From Acidobacteriota bacterium (GTDB taxonomy: Bacteria; Acidobacteriota; Thermoanaerobaculia; Multivoradales; J023): a stretch of 49,787 nucleotides of DNA. The translations under genes and the position numbers were made by a program. The DNA lies in contig JAJCXO010000086.1 of the NCBI GenBank assembly GCA_029263395.1, forward strand, positions 1 through 49,787. Reading direction: 5' to 3'. Each line of letters opens with the position of its first letter. Position 1 is the first letter of the stretch. Shown in pieces: positions 17,531 to 29,300 of this stretch. Below the pieces are notes generated by a model. It was given only the letters and a program-made list of their open reading frames with translations, did no database searches and had not been told where the DNA came from.

Positions 17531-19297
17531 TCAGAGAAAAGTGTAGACATGCTCGTTGATTCCCGTGTGTCGGCGCTGGGCGTCCAACCGCGGCTGCTCC
17601 ACGGTTTCGATGTGGTGGATCCAATGCTCGGGGACAGCGGACCGGTCGATCAGGAAGTCGCCGAGGGCCAAGCTTTCGATGCCCGAGCTGGCGAGGCACA
17701 ACAGAGCGTCGACCGGGGTGGCGACGATTGGCTCGCCGCGTACATTGAACGAGGTGTTGACCAACACTGGGCAGCCGGTGCGGGCGTCGAAGGCGTCGAG
17801 TAGTGCGGCGTAGCGAGGACAGAAGCGCCGGTCGACGGTCTGCGGCCGAGCCGAGCCGTCGACATGGGTGATCGCCGGCAAATCGAGCGGTGAACGGACC
17901 TGGCAGACTTCGAGCATAAACGGCGAGTCGTGAGGCAAATCGAAATGTTCGGCGGCGCGTTCGCGCAGCACGCTGGGTGCAAAGGGACGGAAATTCTCAC
18001 GTTTCTTGACCAGTTGATTCAGTCGTTGACGGATCTCTGGATTGCGTGGGTCGGCCAGGATGCTGCGTGCCCCCAAGGCGCGCGGTCCAAATTCCATCCG
18101 GCCCTGGAACCAGGCCACCACTCGTCCGGCAGCAAGGCGGTCGACCACTGCCTCGAGTAGCTCTGGGGTGCGGCCCGAGAAGTCTTCCGCCGTTATACCG
18201 GTGGCGGCCAGCAGTCGGGCGATTTCGGCGTGGCCGAATTCTGGCCCGAGATAGACGTGGCGCATGGCTTCCTTGCTGGGTCGTGCACCGGCGTGGCGGG
18301 CGTAAGCGAGCGCTGCCGCCCCCAGGCAGCCACCGGCATCCCCCGCCGCCGGCTGCACAAACAGGCGCTCGAAGGGTCCGTGTCGCAGAATATGGCCATT
18401 GGCTACGCAGTTGAGGGCAACGCCACCGGCCATCACCAGATTGGGGCTGGTCGTTTGGTTGGCGAGGTAACGCACCTTGCGCAGAAGGACCTCCTCGAGC
18501 AGGCGTTGCAGGCTGCAAGCCAGGTCGCGGTGAAAGGAGGTGAGCTCGCTCTCCGGCGGTCGCGGTGGCTCGCCCAGCAACTCGTTGAGGGCGGCGGTGT
18601 ACATGCGGTCCTGACGGCTGAAATCGAAGTAGGTGAGGTCCAGGGTGTACTGGCCGCGAGGGCTGTCGCGGAGCAGTTGGCGCAGCTTTGCGAGGTGCTG
18701 TGGCTGACCGTAAGGAGCGAGTCCCATAACTTTGTACTCGCCGCCGTTGACACGAAATCCGAGATAGTTGGTGAGGGTGCTGTAGAGCAGGCCCAGCGAA
18801 TGCGGGAAGCAAACCTCTTCGAACAGCTCGATCTGGTGCCCGTGCCCACGGCCATAGGTGGTGGTAGCCCACTCGCCGACGCCGTCGACGGTGAGAATCG
18901 CCGCGTCTTCGAAACCGGAGTAGAGGAAGCTGCTGGCGGCGTGGGAGAGGTGGTGGTCAAAACACTCTATGGACCCTTCGTAACCCAATCGCTCGCGGAT
19001 TTCGCGCTCGGCGCGACGGCCGTCTAGCCACGGCTGGTCCACAATGTTGGTGCTCTTGGCGGCCCACAGCTGGCGGCCGAGTTTTTTGGCTGGCGATTCG
19101 TAGTAGGCCACAGCGTCGAGATCAGCAATCGTAAGACCACCAGCGCTCAGGCAATAGCGGAAGGCATTGACCGGCAGTCTGGAATCGTGCTTGAGGCGAC
19201 TGAAACGCTCCTCGGCGGCGGCGGCGATGAGCTCGCCATTACGTAGCAAGCAGCACGACGACTCATGATAGCCGGCGGAGATCCCTACGATGTTCAT
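17531..19297 (-). CDS. O-carbamoyltransferase (NodU/CmcH family)
   Basis: 588 residues, full length for the family. The Kae1-like metal and carbamoyl-adenylate site is present: DHHLSHAASSFLYSGF (His115, His116, His119) and TVDGVGEWATT (Asp138). Further downstream come LVMAGGVALNCVANG and the C-terminal GRMEFGPRALGARSILADPR. These enzymes use carbamoyl phosphate and ATP to carbamoylate a hydroxyl, as in novobiocin, tobramycin or cephamycin. The ATG overlaps the NRPS stop (ATGA, 19294-19297), with GGAG inside the NRPS end, so the two are coupled. The peptide product is therefore expected to carry a carbamate, perhaps on the Ser predicted for module 4 or on a hydroxyl made by the beta-hydroxylase. 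Confidence 0.96.
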   Translation of the reverse strand: MNIVGISAGYHESSCCLLRNGELIAAAAEERFSRLKHDSRLPVNAFRYCLSAGGLTIADLDAVAYYESPAKKLGRQLWAAKSTNIVDQPWLDGRRAEREIRERLGYEGSIECFDHHLSHAASSFLYSGFEDAAILTVDGVGEWATTTYGRGHGHQIELFEEVCFPHSLGLLYSTLTNYLGFRVNGGEYKVMGLAPYGQPQHLAKLRQLLRDSPRGQYTLDLTYFDFSRQDRMYTAALNELLGEPPRPPESELTSFHRDLACSLQRLLEEVLLRKVRYLANQTTSPNLVMAGGVALNCVANGHILRHGPFERLFVQPAAGDAGGCLGAAALAYARHAGARPSKEAMRHVYLGPEFGHAEIARLLAATGITAEDFSGRTPELLEAVVDRLAAGRVVAWFQGRMEFGPRALGARSILADPRNPEIRQRLNQLVKKRENFRPFAPSVLRERAAEHFDLPHDSPFMLEVCQVRSPLDLPAITHVDGSARPQTVDRRFCPRYAALLDAFDARTGCPVLVNTSFNVRGEPIVATPVDALLCLASSGIESLALGDFLIDRSAVPEHWIHHIETVEQPRLDAQRRHTGINEHVYTFL

Positions 19298-22200
19298 GGC
19301 TCATCTCCAGAGTTAGCGGCGCGCAGCAAGGCAGTGAGCCGCTCGGCGAGAACTTTGACATGCGGGGCACGCAGCAGGTCGAAGTGGTCGCCGGGAACGG
19401 TTGCAACATCCACCGTGCCAGCCAGCTCGCTCCAGCCCAAGGTTGGGTCGGCGGGCACGGGCTGGCCAGCCGCGCGCAGTAAGCTGAGCCGGCCAGGCCA
19501 AGGCTGCGGCCGGTAGCGGTGCATGGCCTTTAAGTTGTTGCGGAACAAACGGTAGAGGTGGCGCAGCCGTTCGCTGCTGATTTCTGGTCCGAGCAGCGGC
19601 CGGGCGGCGCGATGGATATGGAGAAGCGCAGCAGTTGACGGTAGCTGACCAAGAGCCGACCACGACATCCCAAGTTCATCTTCGGATAGTCCCAGGTCAC
19701 GCGCGAAGTGCACCAGGCCACGGGCTTCGGCGGGTTCAACCAGCTTGCCGGCCAGTGGTCGGTAGGTGTCGATCAACACCAGCAGCGCCACCTGTTCGCC
19801 ATTTGCAGTGAGCTGCTGCGCCATCTCATAGGCCACTGCTCCGCCCATCGACCATCCCCCGAGGTGTATCGGCCCGGCGGTTTGCACCGTGCGCAGGGCA
19901 CGGAGATACAGCGCGGCCATTTGCGGGATCTCGCGCTGGAAGTTTCCGCTGCCGTCGGTGCCGCTGGCCTGCAGGCCGTAGAACGGCTGTTCTGCGTCCA
20001 GGTGCTGGGCGAGCGCGGCATAACACAGCACCTGGCCGCCCCCGGGGTGGATACAAAAGAATGGCGGCCGGCGCCCTTGCGTCCGGATGGCTACAAGTGG
20101 CGCCATAGCCTGGGCTGCAGGCTCGGCGAGGAGGGCGGCGAGACGCTCGATGGTGGGTGCCTGGAACAGGCTGGCGAGGGGCAGCTCGATCCCTAGACGG
20201 TGATAAATGCGAGCGACGAGGCGAACTGCCAGCAGAGAGTGGCCGCCGAGAGCGAAAAAATCGTCCCGCACGCCCAGCGAGTCGACCTCGAGTAGCTCAC
20301 GCCAGATCTCAGCCAGGGTCGTCTCGAGGGACCCGCGTGGCGCCACCGGCTTAGTGTCGCGTGCTGCCCCGGGCGCCGGCAAGGCGCGCCGGTCGACCTT
20401 GCCGCTGGCGGTGAGCGGCAGGCGCTCGAGTAGTACCAGCGCTGCGGGTACCATGTTTGCCGGCAGGCGTTCCTGCAGCCAACTGCGTAGCATCGCGGTC
20501 CAGGCCTCGCTGTCCGCGGGCTGGGGCGTCCGCCCAGGCCCCAATTGCGCGTCCGGCATCGAGTTTGTCGCCACGACATAGGCGACTAGGCGGCGTCCCG
20601 ACGCGGTCTCGGGAGCGGTCACTACCGCCTCGGCGACCATCGGATGAGCCGCGAGAGTGCTCTCGATCTCCCCGGGTTCGATCCGGTAGCCGCTCACCTT
20701 GACCTGTTGATCAACCCGTCCGAGGAACTCTAGGGTACCGTCGCCGACGTAGCGTGCCACGTCACCGCTGCGGTACAGGCGGGCTCCGGCAGTTTCGGTA
20801 GTCGGATCGGGTACAAAACGTTCGGCGGTCAAGGCCGGGCGCCGGAGGTAGCCCCGCGCCAGGGAGCCGCCGGCAATCATCAGCTCGCCGGGAACTCCGA
20901 TCGGCAGCGTGGCAAGCTGGTGGTCGAGGACGAGCAGGCGGACCCTGGCCACCGGCATGCCGATCGGCGGCGCGGATTGCCAGCTCGATGGGGCGCCGGT
21001 GAGCGCAAAGGCACTAACTACGTGGCTCTCAGTGGGGCCGTACTGGTTGTCGAGGGTGGCCTGTAGACGGTTGAAGAGCGCTCGAACCGAGGTTGTGACC
21101 CGCAGGGCCTCGCCAGCGGTGATCACTTCGCGCAGGCCATCCGGCGCCTGACCGAGGCTCGCCGCCTCCGCCAGCTGCTGCAGCGCAATGAACGGTAGGA
21201 ACAAACGCTCTACCCGTCGGCGGGCGAGAAAGCGAGCCAGGCTCGGGGCGTCGCGTCGCATACCTTCCGGCACCATTACCAGGGCCCCACCACAGCTCCA
21301 GGTGGCGAAGAGCTCCTGGAAAGAAACATCGAAGCCGATGGCAGCGAGTTGCGCGGTACGGGCGTCGGGTCGCGGCGAACGATCCCGTTGCCAGCGCATC
21401 AGACTCCCCAGCGGGCCGTGGGCCATGGCGACCCCTTTGGGTCGGCCGGTGGAGCCCGAGGTGTAGAGCACGTAAGCCAGACTTGCGGGATCGGCAGTCG
21501 GCGGGAGAACTTCTTCCGGTGCGCGGTCAACGCGCTCGAGTGGCACGTCCTCTAGCATCACCAGCGGTGTGCCCAGGTCGACCAGTCGGCGCGTCAGTCG
21601 ACGCTGGGTGAGCAGCAGCGGTGCGCCGGTGTCGGCCAGCACAAACGCCAGTCGGCGGCGCGGGTGGTTGGGGTCGAGCGGGACGCAGACGCCACCCGCC
21701 CGCAGAATGCCGAGCACTGCAATCCCGAGGTCGAGATCGCGTTCCACCGCCAGCGCCACCGGCGTCTCGGGCCCGACGCCGAGGCTCCGCAGGTGGCGCG
21801 CCAGTCGGGCCGAGCGATGCGCCAGCCGTTGATACGTGAGGTGCTGCTGGCCCGCTACCATAGCTACGGCGTCGGGAGTGCGTGCGGCCTGGGCCGTGAC
21901 CATTTGGTGCAGGCCACGTTCCGGCGGTTGGCTGGTCAGCGGTTGGGCGTTCCACTCGACCACTATCTGGTGCCGTTCGACGGCGGCCAGCAGCGGCAGC
22001 TCCGACAGCCGTCGTTCGGGAGTGGCGAGCATCTCCCCCAGAAAGCGTGTGTAGTGACCGGCCAAGCGCGCAATGGTGGTACGGTCGAACAGGTCGGTGC
22101 TGTAGATCCACAAACCTCGCCAGCCTCGGTCGGTGGGCCAGAAATGGGTCTCGAGATCAAACCGCACTCGCCGAATCGCGGTCGGCTGCGGAGTGGCGTC

Positions 22201-23340
22201 GAGACCCGGCAGGCGGGTCGTCGACCGCGCTGCGCCCTGTACGACAAACAGCATCTGGACCAGCGGGTGTCGGCTCAGGTCGCGGTCCGGTGACAGCTTG
22301 TCGACCAGCTGTTCGAACGGCAAATCCTGGTGGGTAAACGCCTCGAGGGTGAGCTGCCGTACCCTTTGCAAGAGCTCGCGGCCGCTGGCGTCTCCGGTGA
22401 GATCGCCGCGCAACACCAACATGTTGACGAAGAAGCCGATCAAGTCTTCGACTTCTTCGCGATTGCGGTTGGCGATCGGTGAGCCCACCACCACCTCGGG
22501 TCGACCGGTGAGGCGGCCTAACAGGGCAAATAGAGCAGTGAGTAGGACCATGTAGGCTGACACGCCATGGCGGATGCAGAAAGTTGCCAGGGCGTCGTCG
22601 ATCGCGGCCGACAGTTGACTGTGCCAAGCTCCGCCGCGATAGCTCTGGAGCGCGGGTCGCGAGCGGTCGGAGGGGAGCTCGAGGCGTGGCAGATCGGCGA
22701 GGTGACGCAGCCAATAGTCGAGCTGCCGGGCGTGTAGCGCCGCCACCTCAGCACCACGCTGCCAGTGAGCGAAGTCGGCGTACTGGACGGTGATCTCGGG
22801 TAGCGGCGAGGGCTGTCCGGCGGTAAAGGCGGAGTAGAGCGCGGCGAGCTCGCGCTCGAACAGTTCCTGTGACCAGCCGTCTGAGGCGATGTGATGGAGG
22901 TTGCACAGCAGCAAGTGTCGGAGGCTACCTAGCCGCACCAGCGCTAGCCGCAACGGACTGTCGCGGAGGTCGAATGGGCGCTCAGCGTCTCGCTCGGCGA
23001 GGCGTTGTGATTCGGTCCGTCGATGGTCCTCGGCCAACCGTTCGAGATCGATCCGGGGCAGCGGTGGGGCGGTGGCGGCAGCAATCACCTGCACCGGCCG
23101 CGACCCGCGATCCTCGAAAGTGGTCCGCAAGGTTTCGTGGCGGCGCACGATCTCGGCCAGGGCACGCTCCAGTGCTGGCACTACCAGGGGACCTTGTACC
23201 CGCAGCGAGGTGGGCATGTTGTAGGCTGGGCTCCAGGGCTCGAGCAGACTGAGGAACCATAGCCGCTGCTGGGCAAAGGACAGCGGCTGCTCGCGGTGGC
23301 GCGGCACCGGTACGATCGGTGGCAACGCCTCTGCAGTGAG
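19294..23340 (-). other. NRPS module 5 and release: C-A(Pro)-T-TE
   Basis: The condensation site is HHIASDGW (22873-22896). The adenylation code reads D-V-Q-L-I-A-Q-V-V, which differs from the proline code D-V-Q-L-I-A-H-V-V at one position, and the FDVSFQE core is also usual for Pro. The carrier LGGHS is near 20240. The thioesterase (about 20110-19320) has the nucleophile in GWSMGG (19839-19860) and a C-terminal GDHFDLL His. It could hydrolyse or cyclise the chain. Confidence 0.75.
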
Positions 23341-26300
23341 CGCCTCTTCGTTCAATGTGCTTGGGTGTACCTTGTGTTGCAGGGCGGCGCTTACCCGCTC
23401 CCCGAACTGGGCGACAGTGGGGTGGTCGAAGAAGTCTTGCAGCGCCAGCTCGACGCCGAACAGCCGCCGCAGTCGCGAAACGATGCGGGTGGCAAGTAGT
23501 GAGTGGCCGCCGAGTTCGAAGAAGTCGTCATGGACGCCCACCGCCCGCCCGCCGAGCAAGGCAGACCATATACCCGCCAGCATTTCTTCCACTGGCGAGC
23601 GTGGCGCCACCATGTGTTCCGCGACTTTGTGTCGAGCCGCGGCAGGGAGCGACAACGCCTTGCGATCGAGTTTTCCGCTGGGGTTGAGCGGCATCGCAGC
23701 GAGGGGCTCGAAGACCGCTGGCACCATGTGGCCCGGCAGCCGTTCGCCAAGCCAGGGCCGTAGCTCGCTGGCGGCCGGCACGGCTGGCACGCCCCGTCGC
23801 GGCACGACAAAGGCAATCAGTTGGGGATCGTCCGGCGCCAACCAGTTGGCTACCACCGCGGCTTCGCGTAATGCCGGGTGGCTCGCCAGGATGGCCTCGA
23901 TCTCGCCCGGCTCCACCCTTTGGCCCCGGATCTTGAGCTGGTGATCGAGACGACCGAGAAACAGTACGCTGCTGTCGGTTCGGTAGCACACCCGGTCGCT
24001 GGTGCGGTAGAGCCGGCCGCCGGGCTTGCGGGCAGCGGTGCTAGGGTCCGGCACAAAACGTTCGGCGGTGAGAGCCGGCCGACCGAGATAGCCCCGGGCA
24101 AGGGCGACGCCGCTGATCATGAGCTCTCCCGGCATTCCGGCGGGCAACGGCCGACCGTTGGAATCGTGTATTTGTAGCCGCAGGTTGGCGATCGGCCGAC
24201 CGATTGGCACAGGTTGTCCCAGTGCGCTGGCGCCGCGCTGGCAGTGCCAGGCGGTCACGCCGACGGCGGCTTCGGTTGGCCCATAGAGGTTATAGAGCTC
24301 GGCGCTACAGTAGGCGAAGAAGCTCTCCTGGAGCTCAGCAGACAGTGCTTCGCCGCTCGCAACTACCAGCCGCAACGAGTCGCAGCGCTCGATCTCAGGC
24401 TCTTCTAGGAAAGCGCGCAGCATTGAGGGCACAAAGTGCAACGTCGTGATGCCGTGCTCGACGATCATGCGTTGCAGGTAGGCCGGGTCGCGGTGACCCT
24501 CTGGGCGGGCAGATACCAGGCGGGCGCCGGCGGAAAGCGGCCAGAAGATCTCCCAAACCGACACATCGAAGCCGATTGGGGTTTTCTGAAGCACGCGGTC
24601 TTCGGGTGTCAGCTTCAAGGTATCCTGCATCCACAGCAGGCGATTGATGATCGCCCTGTGAGTGTTGACGGCACCCTTTGGCTGGCCGGTAGAGCCCGAT
24701 GTGTAGTAGATGTAGGCGGCGGTCCTCGGGTCGCCGTAGGGTGATGGCCCGGGCTCGGCTGTCGCTGGCAGCGGCGGCTCGACCTGTAGCACCCGCATAC
24801 CGGAGGTCACGAGGCCGAGTCGTTGCGCCAGGTCGCCGTGAGTGAGCAGCAGAGAGACGGCCGAGTCCCTTAACATGAACGCAAGGCGGTGCCGTGGGTA
24901 GGATGGTTCGAGCGGCAGGTACGCTGCGCCGGTCCGCAGGATGGCCAGGAGTGCCACAATCAACTCGAGGGAGCGCTCCAAGCAGACGGCGACTAGACTC
25001 TCTGGGCCCGCTGCGTGGCGTTGTAGTCGGCGGCTGAGGGCGGTAGCTCGACGCTCTAAGTCGCCGAAGCTGAGGTGGGCGTCGCCGCAGGTTACCGCCA
25101 CTGCCTCCGGGGTGCGCGCTATCTGCCTGGCAACCAGCTCGAACAGGGTGGCCGGCGGCTGAAAGTTGGCGCCATAGTCGTTCCACTCGACCAGGGTTTG
25201 GTGGCGCTCGGCCCGGTCGAGGATCGGCAGCTCTTGGGGCCGGCCGCCAACGTCGGCCGCCAAGCCACGCAAAAGAGTTGCGAACTGGCGCAGCAGCCGC
25301 GCCGGTGCGGTGGTATCGAAACGTTCAGCATCACACTTGGCCGCGAGGGTCAGCCGGCGCCCTGGCGCCACCATCAGGCTGAGCGGGAAGCTGGTTTCGT
25401 GGTGGGTTTCAGATTTGCTGATCTCGAGCCCGTCGAGCGGTGCGCCACTGCGTTGCAGTGGGTAATTCTCAAACACCAGTAGGCTCTCGAACAACGGCCG
25501 ATCTCGCGGCAGATCGCTCCAGCCCTGGATGCTCGATAGTGGGCTGTGCTCGTAGTCGCGCAGCTGAGCCCCTTGCTCCTGCACTGTCCGCAACCAGTCC
25601 GCCGCTGGCTCGTCGCCAGGCAGGCGCAGACGCACCGGCAACGTGTTGATGAACATCCCGACAATCGACTCGGTGCCGTCCAGGGTCGCTGGTCGGCCGG
25701 AGACGGTGGCACCAAAGAGCACCTCGCGCTCGTCACCGGAACGGGCGAGGAGGAGCGCCCAGGCTCCCTGCGTCACGGTGTTGAGGGTCAATCGATGGCG
25801 GCGTGCAAAGCTCGCCAGCTGGTCGGACACCAACTCGTCGAGCTGCAGTCGGGCATGGCGTCGAGCCGCCGCTGCGAACCTTCCTCCTACGGCCGGCCCG
25901 GCCAGCGGCAGGGGTGTAGGCCGTCGGAAGCCCGCCAGCCGGCGACGCCAGAAAGCCTCGGTACGCCGCGGGTCGTGCTCGGCCAGCCAAGCGATGTAGT
26001 CGCGGTAGGGCCGTGGTCGCGGCAGTGTTGTCTGGTGACCGCGACGCAGGGCATTGTAGAAGGCGAAGCACTCACTGAGGATCAGCGGGGTGGACCAGCC
26101 ATCGACTACAGTGTGGTGAGTGTTCCATACGAAATGGTAGGAGTCTGGGCCGAGGCGTATCAGGATGAGGCGTAGCAGAGGTGCAAGGGCGAGGTTGAAG
26201 CCGCGTTGGCGCTCAGCCACCAGCAGCGCGGCCAGCCGGTCGCGCTGCTCGGTGGCCCTCAGGTCGCGCCAATCGTGTTCTTCGCAAGTCGGCTCGGCGT

Positions 26301-29300
26301 GGCGGTGGACGATCTGTAGCGGCCGCTCCAGACCCTCCCAGGCAAAGGCGGTTCGCAATGCCGGGTGACGCTCCACGACCTGGTGCCAGGCACCCCACCA
26401 GGCCTCGATATCGAGGGCGCCGCGCAGGGTCCAACTGGACTGAGCAAAATAGACCGTCGAGCCCGGGGTGTAGAGGGCGTGGAATAGCAGGCCTTGCTGC
26501 AGCGGCGTGAGCGGGTAGATGTCTTCGATGCCTTGGGCGGTGCCGATCAGACGGTCGAGCTGTTGTTGATCGAGTTCGGCGAGGGGGAAATCTGATGGCG
26601 TAGAGCCGCCGGCCGGCGGCGAGCAGCAGTGGATGATCAGCGCTTCGAGCTGCTCGAGAAAGGCGCCCGCCAGCCCCTCGATGGTGGTTCGCAGATGGCG
26701 GTTGCGGCTGTAGGTCCAGGTCAGCCAGAGACGACCGTCACTGACCCCACTGTTGATGTCGATCAAGTGCGGGCGTCGACCACCGCGACCTTGGTCCGCC
26801 CCCATAGCCGCCGCCACTCGCCGTAGCTGCTGGGCTGCGAGCGGTGCGGCGTCGAGCTGGCCGAGATAGTTGAAACTCACCTCAGGCTCCGGCAGCGCGG
26901 CCAGCGCTGCGGCAGCCTTGCGATCGAGCGACATATATCGCTGCACACCGAAGCTTAGTCCTTGGCGCGGCACCGCGCGTAGCTGCTCCTTGACCGTCTT
27001 GAGGTCTTCGCCGAAGGCTATGTCACCGTCGCCCGCAACAGGTTGCCGCTCTCGACGCAGATCGAGACAGATAGGAAAGAGAGTCGTGAACCAGCCCACG
27101 GTACGCGACAGATCGACCCCGGGTCCAATCTCCTCGCGGCCGTGGCCTTCGAGGCCAACCAGCAGGCGGCGCTCGCCGAGCCACGGGGCGAAGGACCGGA
27201 CCAGTGCGGTGAGCAAGACGTCGTTGATGCGGGTACGGTAGGCTGCCGGCACTTCCCGCAGCAGCCGGTGGGTGGCCGCCGAACCGAGGCTGACCTGGAC
27301 GCGGGCGGCGGTAGCCTGGGTGTTGCTGCCCTCCGACTTGTCAAAGGGCAGCCGGGCCGGCCTGTCGCCGCGACGTTGCCATCGCGCATGTTGCCACCAA
27401 GCCGCCTCACGACGCGCTTCCGCGGACCCAGCATAGGCTGCCAGCCGCTGCGCCCAAGCTTTGAACGAGGTGGTTTTGGGGCCCAGGTCCGGCGTCTCGC
27501 CTGCGGCGAGCTGGTGGCATAGAATCTCCAGGTCTTCGATCAATACCCGCCAAGAGACGCCGTCTACCACCAGATGGTGGATCACCGCCAGGAGTCGGGC
27601 AGGCCGGTCGACGCGGGTCGTGCAATATGCCAGGCGCAACAGGGGACCGGCAGCAAGGTCGAGACTGGCCTGGAGGGTGGCGGCGGCGCATGTCATGGCC
27701 GGGGCGAGCTGGTGCTCGGCAAGCTGTGTTAGATCGATCCAGGTGAACGGCAGCGGCTGGTGGCCCGGAGCATAGGCTTGACGCCAGCCATCGTCCGCTT
27801 TCACGAACCGAAGACGCAGTCCGTCGTGGTGGTCGAGCAGTCGGGCGGCGGCTGTGCACAACACTGTGGGCGCCAACGAAGGGTCGAGCTCGAAGCACGT
27901 CGCCTGGTTGAAATGCCAAGGCTCGGGCAGGTCGAGCGCGAAGAACCAATGCTGGATTGGCACCAGCGGCACCGACCCCTGGATACGACCTTGCTCGGTT
28001 TGTGGCGGCAGCGGGGAACTAGCGGCCGTCGCCAGTTCGGCCAACTCGGCCACCGTCTGGTGCCTGAAAAGATCTCGCGGCGCGAGACGCAAACCGCGGC
28101 GCGCGGCCCGCGCCACCACCTGAATGCTGAGAATCGAATCGCCGCCGAGCTCGAAGAAATTGTCGTCGACTCCGATCCGATCGATCCCCAGAAGCTCGGT
28201 CCAGATCTCGACGAGGGTTTTCTCAGTGGCAGTGTTTGGGTCTCGGAACCGCCGTCCCTCGAGCGACCGGGTGCCGGTATCGCGACCGGCGTCGGGTCGT
28301 GGCAAGGCGTGCCGATCAATCTTGCCGCTGGGTAGTCGCGGCAAGTCCTCTAGCACCATCAGGGTGGCCGGCACCATGTACTCAGGCAGCTCTTCGGTGA
28401 GGGCGGCCCGCAGTATCGGCACCAGGCGGCGCGCTGCTCGACCGCGGAGAGGATCGTTGGCGACGTAACCCTTCGGCTGGGGTGGATCTTGGGTATCGGC
28501 GTCCACAACCCAGGCGTCGCCTTTGGCACTCGCCTCGTCTTCAGTGACCACGTCGTCCGACACCACCCCTGCCTGGCGGAAGGTCACGTCGAACGCTCCG
28601 TCGGCGGCACTTCGCCGCCAGCTTAGCTCGACTTCGTAGGACAGCTCGTGGCCGAGGTCGATCAGCTCTCGCGGATCAACCCCCTGGCCAGGGTTCTCCC
28701 GCAACGCGGCGCGCAGCTCGGCGACGGTCGTGAGTCCTCGCGGCTCGGCCAGCAGCTCGAGTAGCCGCAATTCGCTGCTCAGGCGAGCGTTGGGCAGCGC
28801 CGTCAAGGCCAGGGTCGACGGCTGCCTGCGGGTGAGGTCGTGCCGTATTGCCTCGGTCGTCCAGCGGCCGGCGGACCAGCTTTGCAGGGCGGTGCTCGGG
28901 AGGTCAGGGTTTGCCCGGTCGAGGTGCAGCACCACGTCATAACGGAAACGATTGAGCTCGTTGTGAAACGCTCCGGCTTTGGGTTCTATCCGCACCCCGT
29001 GCACTCGAGGTAGACGCCGTAGTTGGTGGAAGTAGGCCGGGTCGATCACCAGCTCCTCTTCGTGCAGGCGTCGTCGTTTGGCTCGCTGGCGCAGCTCTGC
29101 AAGCGGCGTTGCGCCGTCGGCACGGGCCAACTCCACACCAGCGCAGAAGGCGTCGAGCAGCGGCAGGCTGCGCACGTCTCCGATCATCACCCGGCCGCCA
29201 GGCGCGGTGGCGGTGATGGCGTCCGCGAGTACCCGATCGAGGTAATCGATACTGGGAAAATACTGCACCACCGAATTCAGCAGCACGGTATCGAAGGCGC